64,000 nt of DNA from Saprospiraceae bacterium (GTDB taxonomy: Bacteria; Bacteroidota; Bacteroidia; Chitinophagales; Saprospiraceae). The notes under the pieces are model-generated. The model searched no databases. It saw only the letters and a list, made by a program, of their open reading frames with translations, and was not told the DNA's origin. Of this stretch, positions 9,574 to 17,256 are shown piece by piece. Position numbers and translations under genes: made by a program. The stretch lies in NCBI GenBank assembly GCA_020629515.1, contig JAHDDE010000002.1, positions 16,594-80,593 on the forward strand. The letters run 5' to 3'. Positions within the stretch are counted from its first letter, which is position 1. Each line of letters opens with the position of its first letter.

Positions 9574-10525
9574 ATTTTCTCATGAGTTTTAACAGTATTG
9601 ATATTGGTGTATTAGCTGTTCTTATTAGCCTACTATATGAAGTTAATTCTCCTCCAAATGATCTAAAAAAAGATTCTATAGATGGAATACTGCTACCTTC
9701 AAAATCAAATACTTTTTGCCTTCCTATTGCTCCAACAATTGCTGACCAAATTAATAATGGGATACTTCCTTGATTCCTAAAATTCGGATCACTTCCTATG
9801 CCTATCAAATAGATGGTATTATGATCTAAAAAAAGGTAAATAGACCCATGAACATTTCCTTGTTCATCTTGGGCAATAAGTATTTTTCTGTGCCCACGTG
9901 AACTGATTATACTGTCAAGGTTCTCAATATGTCTATTACTATAAGGGACGGACATATCTTGTCTATCATAAGTTTTTTTGTTCAAGTGATTAAACAATTT
10001 TATGTCGTCTGATTCAAGAACTGATAGTGCTTTTTGCGCATTTGATATTATGTTTCTCTGTTTAGCATCTATACTCTCCCAAACTTCATTTTTAGAAGTT
10101 AATTTGATGAGATAAGTATATCGTTTATGTTCTTGATATCCTTTCCATTTAAGTGGAAGTAATTCACTTATAAATGGTACACAATGGATACAGGATAAAA
10201 TAGTTTGGGGCATCTGATCCGCCAATTCTAATAGGATTCTTTTCTGTCTGGTTATACGTGTTACGTGTTTTACTTCAGAATCATGAATCCAAAGTGGACC
10301 CATATATGGTGTAAGTGGTGGCATGGTGATATACTTAAGGCCATATTTATACTTTATATAATAAGGCCAAACAGCTGTAACCTCACCAAGTTTATTTTGA
10401 TATATAGCCGCATCCCATCCAGATATGCCGCATGCCGCATCTAAATACCAATATTGAAAAAATATTGGAAGTATATCTTGATGTTGATCGCAGAACTTTT
10501 GATATTCTACTCTTGTATTATTGAT
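9566..10525 (-). CDS. GNAT/FemAB-like acyltransferase, start codon not canonical
   Basis: The region from ATG 10324 encodes 252 residues with a GNAT/BioF2-type fold: VHGSIYLFLDHNTIYLIGIG and a carboxy-terminal NQGSIPLLIWSAI. Coding clearly continues upstream: the same frame reads PIFFQYWYLDAACGISGWD and then VWPYYIKYKYGLKYI directly before MPPLTPYMGPLW, which is the usual N-terminal pattern of this family. The frame is open to a TAA at 10553-10555 and contains no ATG, GTG or TTG upstream of 10324. The start is therefore probably an ATC (10525) or an ATA (10552, 10546 or 10540), unless a base is wrong. Substrate unknown. It overlaps the next gene, a glycosyltransferase, by 8 bp, which suggests a role in glycan modification. 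Confidence 0.7.
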   Translation of the reverse strand: MNNTRVEYQKFCDQHQDILPIFFQYWYLDAACGISGWDAAIYQNKLGEVTAVWPYYIKYKYGLKYITMPPLTPYMGPLWIHDSEVKHVTRITRQKRILLELADQMPQTILSCIHCVPFISELLPLKWKGYQEHKRYTYLIKLTSKNEVWESIDAKQRNIISNAQKALSVLESDDIKLFNHLNKKTYDRQDMSVPYSNRHIENLDSIISSRGHRKILIAQDEQGNVHGSIYLFLDHNTIYLIGIGSDPNFRNQGSIPLLIWSAIVGAIGRQKVFDFEGSSIPSIESFFRSFGGELTSYSRLIRTANTPISILLKLMRKYE

Positions 10526-10588
10526 GTCGAAGGGATTTATACTTATAAATATTTAATTCCTTTACAGGTCCAAAATAAACAGAAATAT

Positions 10589-11299
10589 ATGCCTCGATGG
10601 AATAACGCTAAAGTAATAGATGTCCAAGATTGGACTAAGGAACATCGACGAATATTTTTAGAAGTTGATCCTAATATTGATTTGGCATTTGTTCCAGGAC
10701 AGTTCATTACATTTGACCTTCCCATCGGTGAAAAGCGTCTTGAGCGTTGGCGTAGTTACTCAATAGCCAATCAATTAGAAAATAATATTATTGAACTTTG
10801 TATAGTAAAAGTTCCTAACGGTCGAGCAAGTAAATATCTGTTCGAACACATAAACATCGGTGAGGAGTTGGTTTTTAAAGGGCCTTCGGGCACGTTTATA
10901 TTACCTCAAGACCATTCTCTCAATTTAGTGCTGATCTGCACAGGTACTGGAGTTGCTCCCTTTAGGAGTATGATTAATCATATCTTTTCCACTCAAATAC
11001 CTTTTCCTAAAATTGATTTAATTTTTGGTACCAAGTATAAAAAGTCCATTTTATACAAAGAAGAGTTTGATGCTCTTTGTTCTATTCATGACAATTTTAA
11101 CTATCATGTAGCTTTGTCGAGAGAACCATACTTGGGATATCAAGGATATGTTCATGAACTTTATGAAAAACTTCCTACTATTGAAAACACTCTATATATG
11201 TTATGTGGATGGCAATATATGATAGATGAAGCTGTGCAGAACTTAACACAAAACCAGGGGATCGATCGTTCTAAAGTGGTATATGAGTTATATGGATAA
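10589..11299 (+). CDS. ferredoxin-NADP reductase-like flavoprotein
   Basis: 236 residues from ATG 10589 (MPRWNNAKVID). The frame is open further back, but that part is antisense to the acyltransferase and not family-like. The FAD domain has RWRSYSIAN (the RxYS motif), the NAD(P) domain has CTGTGVAPFRSM, and the C-terminus has LCGWQYMIDEAV. It should move electrons between NAD(P)H and ferredoxin, flavodoxin or a similar carrier. It lies 3 bp before the LptF/G-type permease gene; the link is only by position. Confidence 0.85.
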   Translation: MPRWNNAKVIDVQDWTKEHRRIFLEVDPNIDLAFVPGQFITFDLPIGEKRLERWRSYSIANQLENNIIELCIVKVPNGRASKYLFEHINIGEELVFKGPSGTFILPQDHSLNLVLICTGTGVAPFRSMINHIFSTQIPFPKIDLIFGTKYKKSILYKEEFDALCSIHDNFNYHVALSREPYLGYQGYVHELYEKLPTIENTLYMLCGWQYMIDEAVQNLTQNQGIDRSKVVYELYG

Positions 11300-11302
11300 T
11301 CA

Positions 11303-12391
11303 ATGAAGGAGCTCGATAAATATATCATCAAAAAATATTTGATCACATTCTTGTATACCATTGTCCTCATCACCATGGTATCCATTGCGATGGATGTCAG
11401 TGAAAGAATTGGAAAATTTATTGCCAGTGATCTTAGCTTTAAGCAAGTGGCGATGGAATATTACATATACTTTATTCCTTGGCTCAATGGTGAATTATGG
11501 CCACTATTCGCTTTTCTATCTGTTATCTTTTTCACCTCTCGATTAGCTAGGGACTCTGAGATTATTGCGATGCTTTCTGCAGGTATGGACTATGCTCGTA
11601 TACTTAGGCCCATGATGATAGGTGCCATCCTCGTAGCTAGTCTACATTGGATAGGAGAAAACTATATAATCCCTAAAAGCACCTATGAGCTCAATGAGTT
11701 TAAAAGCAAATACATTAAGAAGTCCATCAAGAAGGTTTTAAGTAATGACGTTCAGTTTTATATCAATCCCAATCAGAAAATCTACTGCCGGTATTTCCAA
11801 CCAAGGGATTCTTCTCTAAGCAAATTTAGGTTAGAAACATTTGACAAGAATGGAGAACTCTTATCATTTATGAAGGCAGCTCGATTAAAATATATACAAA
11901 GCGAAAATGTTTGGAGAGCTACAGATTATGAATACCGAAGTTTTCAAAAGTTGCATGAAAATCTCGATATAGGTCATGGAGAAAGCGTTGATACTATGCT
12001 AAACATGCTACCCACCGACTTTGTCAAACATAGCCAACAAATGGAAATCATGAGTACTCCAGATCTAAAAGAGTTCATCAAAAAGGAACAATCTCGTGGT
12101 CTTGACAATACTAATAGATTTCAGATCGAAGTATATAAAAGAACTGCTGGACCATTCACAATATTGATATTAACATTGATCGGTGCTTGTATAGGCACAA
12201 AGAAGGTAAGGGGTGGCCTTGGTGTTCATCTTGCTGTGGGTGTTGCTCTTGGAGCAACCTATGTTGTATTATCTAAATTTTCAGAAACCTTCGCAAGTAA
12301 TCTTAATATACCTGCCCTTATTGGTGTTTGGGTTCCCAATATCACCTTCTTACTCATTAGTATTTATCTTTTTAGCAAGGCTCAAAAATAA
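11303..12391 (+). CDS. LptF/LptG family permease
   Basis: 362 residues of the YjgP/YjgQ family. These inner-membrane proteins form the channel part of the ABC machine that extracts lipopolysaccharide and passes it to the periplasmic bridge. The layout fits: N-terminal helix ending at YLITFLYTIVLITMV, a second and third helix to about residue 115, a periplasmic domain of about 170 residues, and three C-terminal helices. LptF and LptG cannot be told apart here. Its stop codon lies inside a 30-bp perfect palindrome. Confidence 0.88.
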   Translation: MKELDKYIIKKYLITFLYTIVLITMVSIAMDVSERIGKFIASDLSFKQVAMEYYIYFIPWLNGELWPLFAFLSVIFFTSRLARDSEIIAMLSAGMDYARILRPMMIGAILVASLHWIGENYIIPKSTYELNEFKSKYIKKSIKKVLSNDVQFYINPNQKIYCRYFQPRDSSLSKFRLETFDKNGELLSFMKAARLKYIQSENVWRATDYEYRSFQKLHENLDIGHGESVDTMLNMLPTDFVKHSQQMEIMSTPDLKEFIKKEQSRGLDNTNRFQIEVYKRTAGPFTILILTLIGACIGTKKVRGGLGVHLAVGVALGATYVVLSKFSETFASNLNIPALIGVWVPNITFLLISIYLFSKAQK

Positions 12392-12417
12392 ATTTTCAAA
12401 AATTTTTGAAAATTTAT
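12388..12417. repeat. 30-bp perfect palindrome over the permease stop codon
   Basis: Two exact 15-nt arms, 12388-12402 (ATAAATTTTCAAAAA) and its reverse complement at 12403-12417, with no spacer. The TAA stop of the permease gene is inside the left arm. It is all A/T except one C and one G, so as RNA it is a weak hairpin. It may act as a terminator-like structure or a protein-binding site. Confidence 0.8.
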
Positions 12418-12513
12418 CTAATCTATTATTTGAATACATCTCTGATTATCAATTGTTTATGCAATTAAAATTAGCGTTATCACAATGATGTTTAAACATT
12501 GTTCAAGTCTGTG

Positions 12514-12544
12514 TTTGGTTTTGTTAAACAAAACAGTACCTTTA
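12514..12544 (+). promoter_or_regulatory. candidate promoter with operator-like palindrome, upstream of the ECF sigma gene
   Basis: TTTG at 12514-12517, 19 bp of spacer, then TACCTTTA at 12537-12544 (one base off TAnnTTTG); this is the Bacteroidota -33/-7 spacing. The spacer contains GTTTTGTT (12518-12525), one A, and its exact complement AACAAAAC (12527-12534). A 17-bp inverted repeat between -33 and -7 is where a repressor would sit. The predicted start is near 12548, about 18 nt before the ATG. Confidence 0.55.
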
Positions 12545-12565
12545 TGTAAACAAAAGCATTGAATC

Positions 12566-13114
12566 ATGGATACGATGAATAAATTAGATTTTAATAATAA
12601 GTTCAATGGTCTGACTCCATCTCTTAAGTCCTTCGCATACAATCTCACTAAAGATAATGAAGAAGCAAAAGACTTATACCAGGAAACGGCATTCAGAGCA
12701 ATGACCAATCGTGACAAATTCAAAGCGGGAACCAACTTAAAAGCATGGCTTTTTACGATTATGAAAAATATTTTCATTAATAACTATCGTAAAAAAACCA
12801 AAGCAAATACGATTGTCGATAGTACTGACAATATGTATTTTATTAACTCGAGTAGTACGATCGTAAGCAATGGTGCTGGCACCAATATCCAAATGGAAGA
12901 ATTGAACACCATGATCAAAAATCTGGAAGATTCTATTAGAATACCCTTTGAGATGCACTATGTAGGATATAAATACCAAGAAATTGCTGATGAACTCGAA
13001 TTGCCACTCGGAACAGTGAAGAGTAGAATTTTCTTTGCGCGCAAAGAATTGAAAAAAACGATTAAAAAACAATACGGCAATTATAATACTATAAGAAGCA
13101 AATTGTCTGCATAA
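12566..13114 (+). CDS. RNA polymerase sigma factor, ECF type
   Basis: 182 residues with the two domains of a group 4 sigma factor. Region 2 (about 20-85) has KDLYQETAFRAM and AWLFTIMKNIFINNYRK, which bind core polymerase and the -10 region. Region 4 (about 110-170) has EIADELELPLGTVKSRIFFARKEL, the helix-turn-helix. No anti-sigma gene lies next to it, which is common for this type in Bacteroidota. A palindrome sits in its likely promoter. The regulon is unknown. Confidence 0.93.
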   Translation: MDTMNKLDFNNKFNGLTPSLKSFAYNLTKDNEEAKDLYQETAFRAMTNRDKFKAGTNLKAWLFTIMKNIFINNYRKKTKANTIVDSTDNMYFINSSSTIVSNGAGTNIQMEELNTMIKNLEDSIRIPFEMHYVGYKYQEIADELELPLGTVKSRIFFARKELKKTIKKQYGNYNTIRSKLSA

Positions 13115-13148
13115 GAATTTAGGATTCCAATAGTTAGTAAAAGTGTAC

Positions 13149-13177
13149 ATGGCCATAGAATTTTAATCTATGGCCAT
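13149..13177 (+). terminator. Rho-independent terminator after the sigma gene
   Basis: Perfect 11-bp stem (ATGGCCATAGA at 13149-13159 with its complement at 13167-13177), a 7-nt loop, then TTGTATTTTT. It separates the sigma gene from mutY. Confidence 0.75.
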
Positions 13178-13180
13178 TTG

Positions 13181-13188
13181 TATTTTTG
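13181..13188 (+). promoter_or_regulatory. -7 element (TATTTTTG) abutting mutY
   Basis: An exact TAnnTTTG match that ends 6 nt before ATG 13195. With the usual distance to the transcription start (about 4 nt), the mRNA would have a leader of only about 3 nt. A TTG at 13186 lies inside the element and so is unlikely to be the start. The downstream arm of the preceding hairpin lies where a -33 box would be. Confidence 0.45.
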
Positions 13189-13194
13189 GAAGAT

Positions 13195-14259
13195 ATGAAG
13201 AAGCACCCATTTACCAACAAATTGTTACAATGGCATAAAACAATAGATCGAGAGCTTCCCTGGAAATCAACTTCTGATCCCTATAAAATTTGGATTTCTG
13301 AAATTGTTCTTCAACAAACAAGGGTTTCCCAAGGGACCTCATATTACCTCAAACTGATTAAAAATTACCCTACCGTACAAGACCTTGCTAATAGTTCAGA
13401 AGATGAACTCTTTAGCCATTGGCAAGGCCTTGGGTACTATAGCCGTGCAAGGAATCTTCATAAAGCGGCAAAAATCATCGCTACAGAATATAATGGCACC
13501 TTTCCTAAATTATATAGTCAAATATTACAGCTACCTGGTATCGGACCATACACAGCTGCAGCTATAAGCAGCTTTGCCTACAATTTGCCACATGCGGTTG
13601 TCGACGGTAACGTATACAGGGTACTAAGTAGATATTTTGACAGTCATGAACCCATAGACACTTCTACAGGTAAAAAGAAATACCAACAGATAGCAGATCA
13701 ACTCATTGATAGAGACAAGGCCGCATTATATAATCAAGCTATAATGGATTTTGGAGCATTAATATGTACTCCAAGTCAACCTCACTGTGACACATGTCCT
13801 ATGCAATATGATTGTAAGGCTCTGGCTGAAGCCACTGCACATATGTTGCCCGTTAAAACAAGAAAAATCAAAAGAAAAACTCGCAAATTTGTGTTTTTTG
13901 TCATTCAAAATGGTGATGCTGTAATTATCGAAAAACGACAAAATAATGACATTTGGAAAGCCTTGTATCAATTTCCTATGTTAGAGTCTACTTCTACTAT
14001 AACTGAAGAGAGCATCATAAAACTTATGCTACCCAGGGTAATGAATATCAAACATTTTAATATCCGATCTTATAATAGCCACCAACAGAAACTTACGCAT
14101 CAAGATATTTTTGCTCACATCATTCACCTCACTACAACTGAACAAATAACAGATCACACTTTTACTCCAATTAATAAATTGGCCTACTATGCTTTTCCGA
14201 AAGTTCTACAACAATGGATAGAGACTCATCTTCTTTCCTCACAAAAAGTTATAAATTAG
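13195..14259 (+). CDS. mutY: A/G-specific adenine glycosylase
   Basis: 354 residues from ATG 13195. It removes adenine mispaired with 8-oxoguanine. Present are the helix-hairpin-helix LQLPGIGPYTAAAISS, the catalytic Asp in VVDGNVYRVLSR, and the Fe-S loop with Cys spacing 6-2-5 (CTPSQPHC, CPMQYDC). The C-terminal NUDIX-like domain is present from about residue 225. It heads the mutY-ssb-gldE-gldD block that is conserved in many Bacteroidota. An upstream TTG (13186) is rejected because it falls in the -7 element. Confidence 0.96.
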   Translation: MKKHPFTNKLLQWHKTIDRELPWKSTSDPYKIWISEIVLQQTRVSQGTSYYLKLIKNYPTVQDLANSSEDELFSHWQGLGYYSRARNLHKAAKIIATEYNGTFPKLYSQILQLPGIGPYTAAAISSFAYNLPHAVVDGNVYRVLSRYFDSHEPIDTSTGKKKYQQIADQLIDRDKAALYNQAIMDFGALICTPSQPHCDTCPMQYDCKALAEATAHMLPVKTRKIKRKTRKFVFFVIQNGDAVIIEKRQNNDIWKALYQFPMLESTSTITEESIIKLMLPRVMNIKHFNIRSYNSHQQKLTHQDIFAHIIHLTTTEQITDHTFTPINKLAYYAFPKVLQQWIETHLLSSQKVIN

Positions 14260-14285
14260 ATATCTTTGAAGACTAACATGATAGC

Positions 14286-14735
14286 ATGATAAATAAAGTA
14301 ACCTTATTAGGAAATTTAGGTAACGATCCAGAGATAAGACATTTTGAAGGTGGTGGTAAAGTGACTAAATTTTCTCTCGCTACTAATGAAAATTACCAAG
14401 ATAAAATGGGCCAGTGGCAAACCCGAACAGAATGGCATAATGTTGTTTGCTGGGGTAATCAGGCAGAACGAGCTGAACGGACGTTAAAAAAGGGGAACTT
14501 AGTCTATGTTGAGGGAAAAATATCAACAAGAAAATGGCAAGATAAAGATGGAAATGATCGATATAACACGGATATAGTATCAAGTTACTTCAGATCATTA
14601 GAGCGTCGAGAATCTGGAGCCCCTGCTCTGAACGATGGCAATTTTCCTGCTATAGAAGAACAGTTTCAGACTACATCTACCCCTAAAAATGATGCTGCTC
14701 CAAGCGTACCTGAAGAAGACGACTTGCCATTCTAA
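14286..14735 (+). CDS. ssb: single-stranded DNA-binding protein
   Basis: 149 residues. The OB fold (1-105) begins MINKVTLLGNLGNDPEIR, with the conserved WHNVVCWG and LVYVEGKISTRKW. A flexible linker leads to the acidic tip EEDDLPF, which recruits replication and repair proteins. It follows mutY by 26 bp and precedes gldE, as in related genomes. Confidence 0.98.
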   Translation: MINKVTLLGNLGNDPEIRHFEGGGKVTKFSLATNENYQDKMGQWQTRTEWHNVVCWGNQAERAERTLKKGNLVYVEGKISTRKWQDKDGNDRYNTDIVSSYFRSLERRESGAPALNDGNFPAIEEQFQTTSTPKNDAAPSVPEEDDLPF

Positions 14736-14775
14736 GCATGTAACTGACGGACATTTTTTCATAAAAAGCTAAACT

Positions 14776-16173
14776 TTGGATCCAGATCCCTCCGAATTAA
14801 TATTATTTGATCAAATGTGTTTTCTCACAAGTTTTGTAGAGATAAGTGGGATGATATTATTACTTCTTGGATTGTTACTTTGCTCTGCTCTAATTTCTGC
14901 TTCTGAAGTAGCTTTCTTCTCCTTGTCACCCCAAGATATGGACGCTTTGAATAAAGAAGGCGGCAAATCGAATGATAATATAAATAAACTCAAAGAGCAT
15001 CCACGAAACCTCTTAGCAACGATATTAATTAGCAATAACTTCATTAATATCGCAATAGTTATTCTATCAGACTATGTGTTGCGCAAAACCATTTCTGAAT
15101 CGACATTTTTATCTTGGGCAGAACAAGTGATACAATCGACTGGTATCTCTTTTCTTTCAACAGGTCTTCTATCATCTATCATAAGTATTTCAATCACAAT
15201 AGTAGGAGTGACATTTTTATTGGTCCTTTTTGGAGAAGTAGCCCCTAAAATATATGCTAACCTAAATAATGTAAGACATGCAAAGTTTATGGCATTGCCC
15301 CTGATCATCCTCTCTAAAATATTCGCTCCCCTCAATGGCCTGTTAGTAAGCTTTTCTGCTAAAATTGAAGAAAGAGTATATCGCCAAAGACTTACCACCC
15401 CGAGTACCACAGATAAAAAAGAAATCGATAAAGCTATAGATCTTGCGGTTGCAGAAGAAGAAGATCGCGAAGATGTGGATATCCTAAAAGGCATCATCAA
15501 ATTTGGAGATGTCACAACAAAGCAAATTATGCGCTCTCGAGTCGATGTAACAGCACTTGATATTGAGGAAAACTTCAAGAGTGTTATGAAAACTATCAAA
15601 GACTCAGGATTCTCCAGATTACCCGTTTATCAAGAAGATTTTGACAATATAAAAGGCATACTATATGTCAAAGATTTGCTTGGGTACACTCATAAAGAGG
15701 CTGACTTTAACTGGACTCAACTCATTAGGACTAATACTCTCTATATCCCTGAAGCAAAAAAAATTGATGAATTGCTAAAAGAGTTTCAGCAGAAAAGAAC
15801 TCATATGGCAATAGTTGTTGATGAATATGGTGGAACACAAGGCTTAGTAACGCTCGAAGATATCATGGAAGAGGTAATTGGAGATATAAGGGATGAGTTC
15901 GATGATGAGGAGAATGTTGACTACACCAAAATCGACAACTTTAACTACGTATTTGACGGCAAAACACTTATCAATGATGTCGCTAGGATCATCGATGTTG
16001 ACAACGACTTGTTTAATGAGGGTAGAGGTAGTGCTGATTCGTTAGCAGGATTGATACTCGAACTCGAGGGTCAGATTCCTAAAAAAGATAAAATAATCGA
16101 CTACGGAGATTTTAAATTCAAAATAATTTCCGTGAATAAAAGAAGAATTGAGAAAATAAAAATAACTCTGTGA
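14776..16173 (+). CDS. gldE: gliding motility-associated protein GldE (CorC/HlyC family)
   Basis: 465 residues. A DUF21 membrane region (about 1-190, with SALISASEVAFFSL and NFINIAIVIL) is followed by a CBS pair (about 210-335, IMRSRVDVTALD and HMAIVVDEYGGTQGLVTLEDIMEEVIGDI) and a C-terminal CorC/HlyC transporter-associated domain. The family resembles Mg/Co efflux proteins. GldE is required for gliding in Flavobacterium and usually lies directly before gldD, as here. The start is a TTG giving DPDPSE; the next option is ATG 14815, which would cut the N-terminus before the first helix. Confidence 0.93.
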   Translation: MDPDPSELILFDQMCFLTSFVEISGMILLLLGLLLCSALISASEVAFFSLSPQDMDALNKEGGKSNDNINKLKEHPRNLLATILISNNFINIAIVILSDYVLRKTISESTFLSWAEQVIQSTGISFLSTGLLSSIISISITIVGVTFLLVLFGEVAPKIYANLNNVRHAKFMALPLIILSKIFAPLNGLLVSFSAKIEERVYRQRLTTPSTTDKKEIDKAIDLAVAEEEDREDVDILKGIIKFGDVTTKQIMRSRVDVTALDIEENFKSVMKTIKDSGFSRLPVYQEDFDNIKGILYVKDLLGYTHKEADFNWTQLIRTNTLYIPEAKKIDELLKEFQQKRTHMAIVVDEYGGTQGLVTLEDIMEEVIGDIRDEFDDEENVDYTKIDNFNYVFDGKTLINDVARIIDVDNDLFNEGRGSADSLAGLILELEGQIPKKDKIIDYGDFKFKIISVNKRRIEKIKITL

Positions 16174-16760
16174 GGGTATATATCATTGTTCTAACCACAC
16201 TCTTATGTTGGATCTCATGCCACGAAGAAAAGGTCGCTAAGCCTAGGCCGCATCAATATCCAAAAATCAACTTTCCAATAAAGAATTTATCAACACTTAA
16301 CCCAGAAGGGTGTCCTTTTAGCATCTCTATCCCAGATTATGCACATATCATTAAGAAGCAAGAAGTGCATGATCAAAAAGTGATTCACCCTTGTTGGATT
16401 GATATTAAGATGCCAACATTCGGAGCGACTATACATTGCAGTTATTATCCTATTGACCAAACTAATACATACGAAGCGCTTGTAGAAGATGCCTTTACTT
16501 TAGCGAGTAAGCATAACGTTAAAGCTAGCTTTCGAGAAGAGTATGCGATCGAGACAATAGAAGGTTCTAAAGGCCTTCTTTTTAAAATAGATGGCCCTGT
16601 GGCCACACCTTATCAATTCTATTTATCAGACGAAAACGAACACTTTTTTAGAGGGTCTCTATATTTTGATCAAAAAATACAGCTTGATAGTATGGCGCCG
16701 ATAATCAGCTACATCCAAGGCGATATCAATGAGATGGTAGGATCAATTCGATGGAAGTAG
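16170..16760 (+). CDS. gldD: gliding motility lipoprotein GldD
   Basis: 196 residues starting at GTG 16170, which overlaps the gldE TGA (GTGA), so translation is coupled. Signal peptide with lipobox WISC (Cys17). The mature part has the GldD pattern: PKPRxY-like PRPHQYPKINFP, CPFSISIPDYA, and a C-terminal SLYFDQKIQLDSMAP. The role in gliding is genetically known in Flavobacterium but biochemically unclear. The gene position right after gldE supports the call. Confidence 0.9.
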   Translation: MRVYIIVLTTLLCWISCHEEKVAKPRPHQYPKINFPIKNLSTLNPEGCPFSISIPDYAHIIKKQEVHDQKVIHPCWIDIKMPTFGATIHCSYYPIDQTNTYEALVEDAFTLASKHNVKASFREEYAIETIEGSKGLLFKIDGPVATPYQFYLSDENEHFFRGSLYFDQKIQLDSMAPIISYIQGDINEMVGSIRWK

Positions 16761-16841
16761 ATAGTTATCGTTCCCTTGACAAAATGAATTATTTGAATTC
16801 ACAAGTCATTAAGTAAAGAGACCATTAACAATAAATATTTG

Positions 16842-17045
16842 CTAACTTATATCTCTTTCAAAGTACAGATAGATGTATACAGCTGCTCCAAAGGATGTTG
16901 CATCCGTTGAAGCCAATTGCCAACCATCAGCCACATAATCATCTATTATATTCTGTATTTCAACTGTAGATGACTTAATAATGTGATTTTTGTCTAATGT
17001 TATTTTTGAGTAATATGTTCTTGCTTCTACTTTATACTGTTTCAT
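16842..17045 (-). CDS. DUF4177-like small protein
   Basis: 67 residues beginning MKQYKVEART. The pattern (Y-V, then IQNIIDDYVADGWQLAS, then a beta-strand rich end) matches DUF4177, a small cytoplasmic beta-alpha domain of unknown function. It has no partner on its strand. TAAAATTG (one base off TAnnTTTG) lies 5 nt before the ATG. Confidence 0.7.
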   Translation of the reverse strand: MKQYKVEARTYYSKITLDKNHIIKSSTVEIQNIIDDYVADGWQLASTDATSFGAAVYIYLYFERDIS

Positions 17046-17127
17046 CTTGACAATTTTATATTAAGATATTAATTACGCCTGAAAATATTTTTAGTAGTTG
17101 CCTTTTTTCAAAAAGAAATAACGACAG

Positions 17128-17235
17128 ATAAGTCTTCGTATACTAATCTTAACCCTAAGGAACTTTATAACCTGTGCTATCATTGCTATAATTGGAATGA
17201 TATTTTTGATATATTTTTATCGACTGATTAAATAA
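17128..17235 (+). CDS. possible 35-residue membrane peptide with ATA start
   Basis: After an in-frame TAA, an open frame from ATA 17128 to TAA 17233 reads as a basic N-terminus (ISLRILILTLRNF), a hydrophobic span (AIIAIIGMIFLIYF) and a basic tail (YRLIK), i.e. one transmembrane helix with positive ends. It has no ATG, GTG or TTG near its beginning. It is short and AT-rich, so it may be chance; I list it because other genes here also lack a canonical start. It lies 21 bp before the metallopeptidase gene. Confidence 0.25.
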   Translation: MSLRILILTLRNFITCAIIAIIGMIFLIYFYRLIK

Positions 17236-17256
17236 AAACTAAACGAGATAACAACT

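Noticed and set aside
10454-10588. Earlier start for the flavin reductase, which would add 45 residues with a hydrophobic start.
   Set aside because: That stretch is the antisense of the acyltransferase N-terminus and does not fit the reductase family.
15072-15599. 175-codon open frame antisense to gldE.
   Set aside because: It is the mirror of a strongly conserved gene and has no family-like features.
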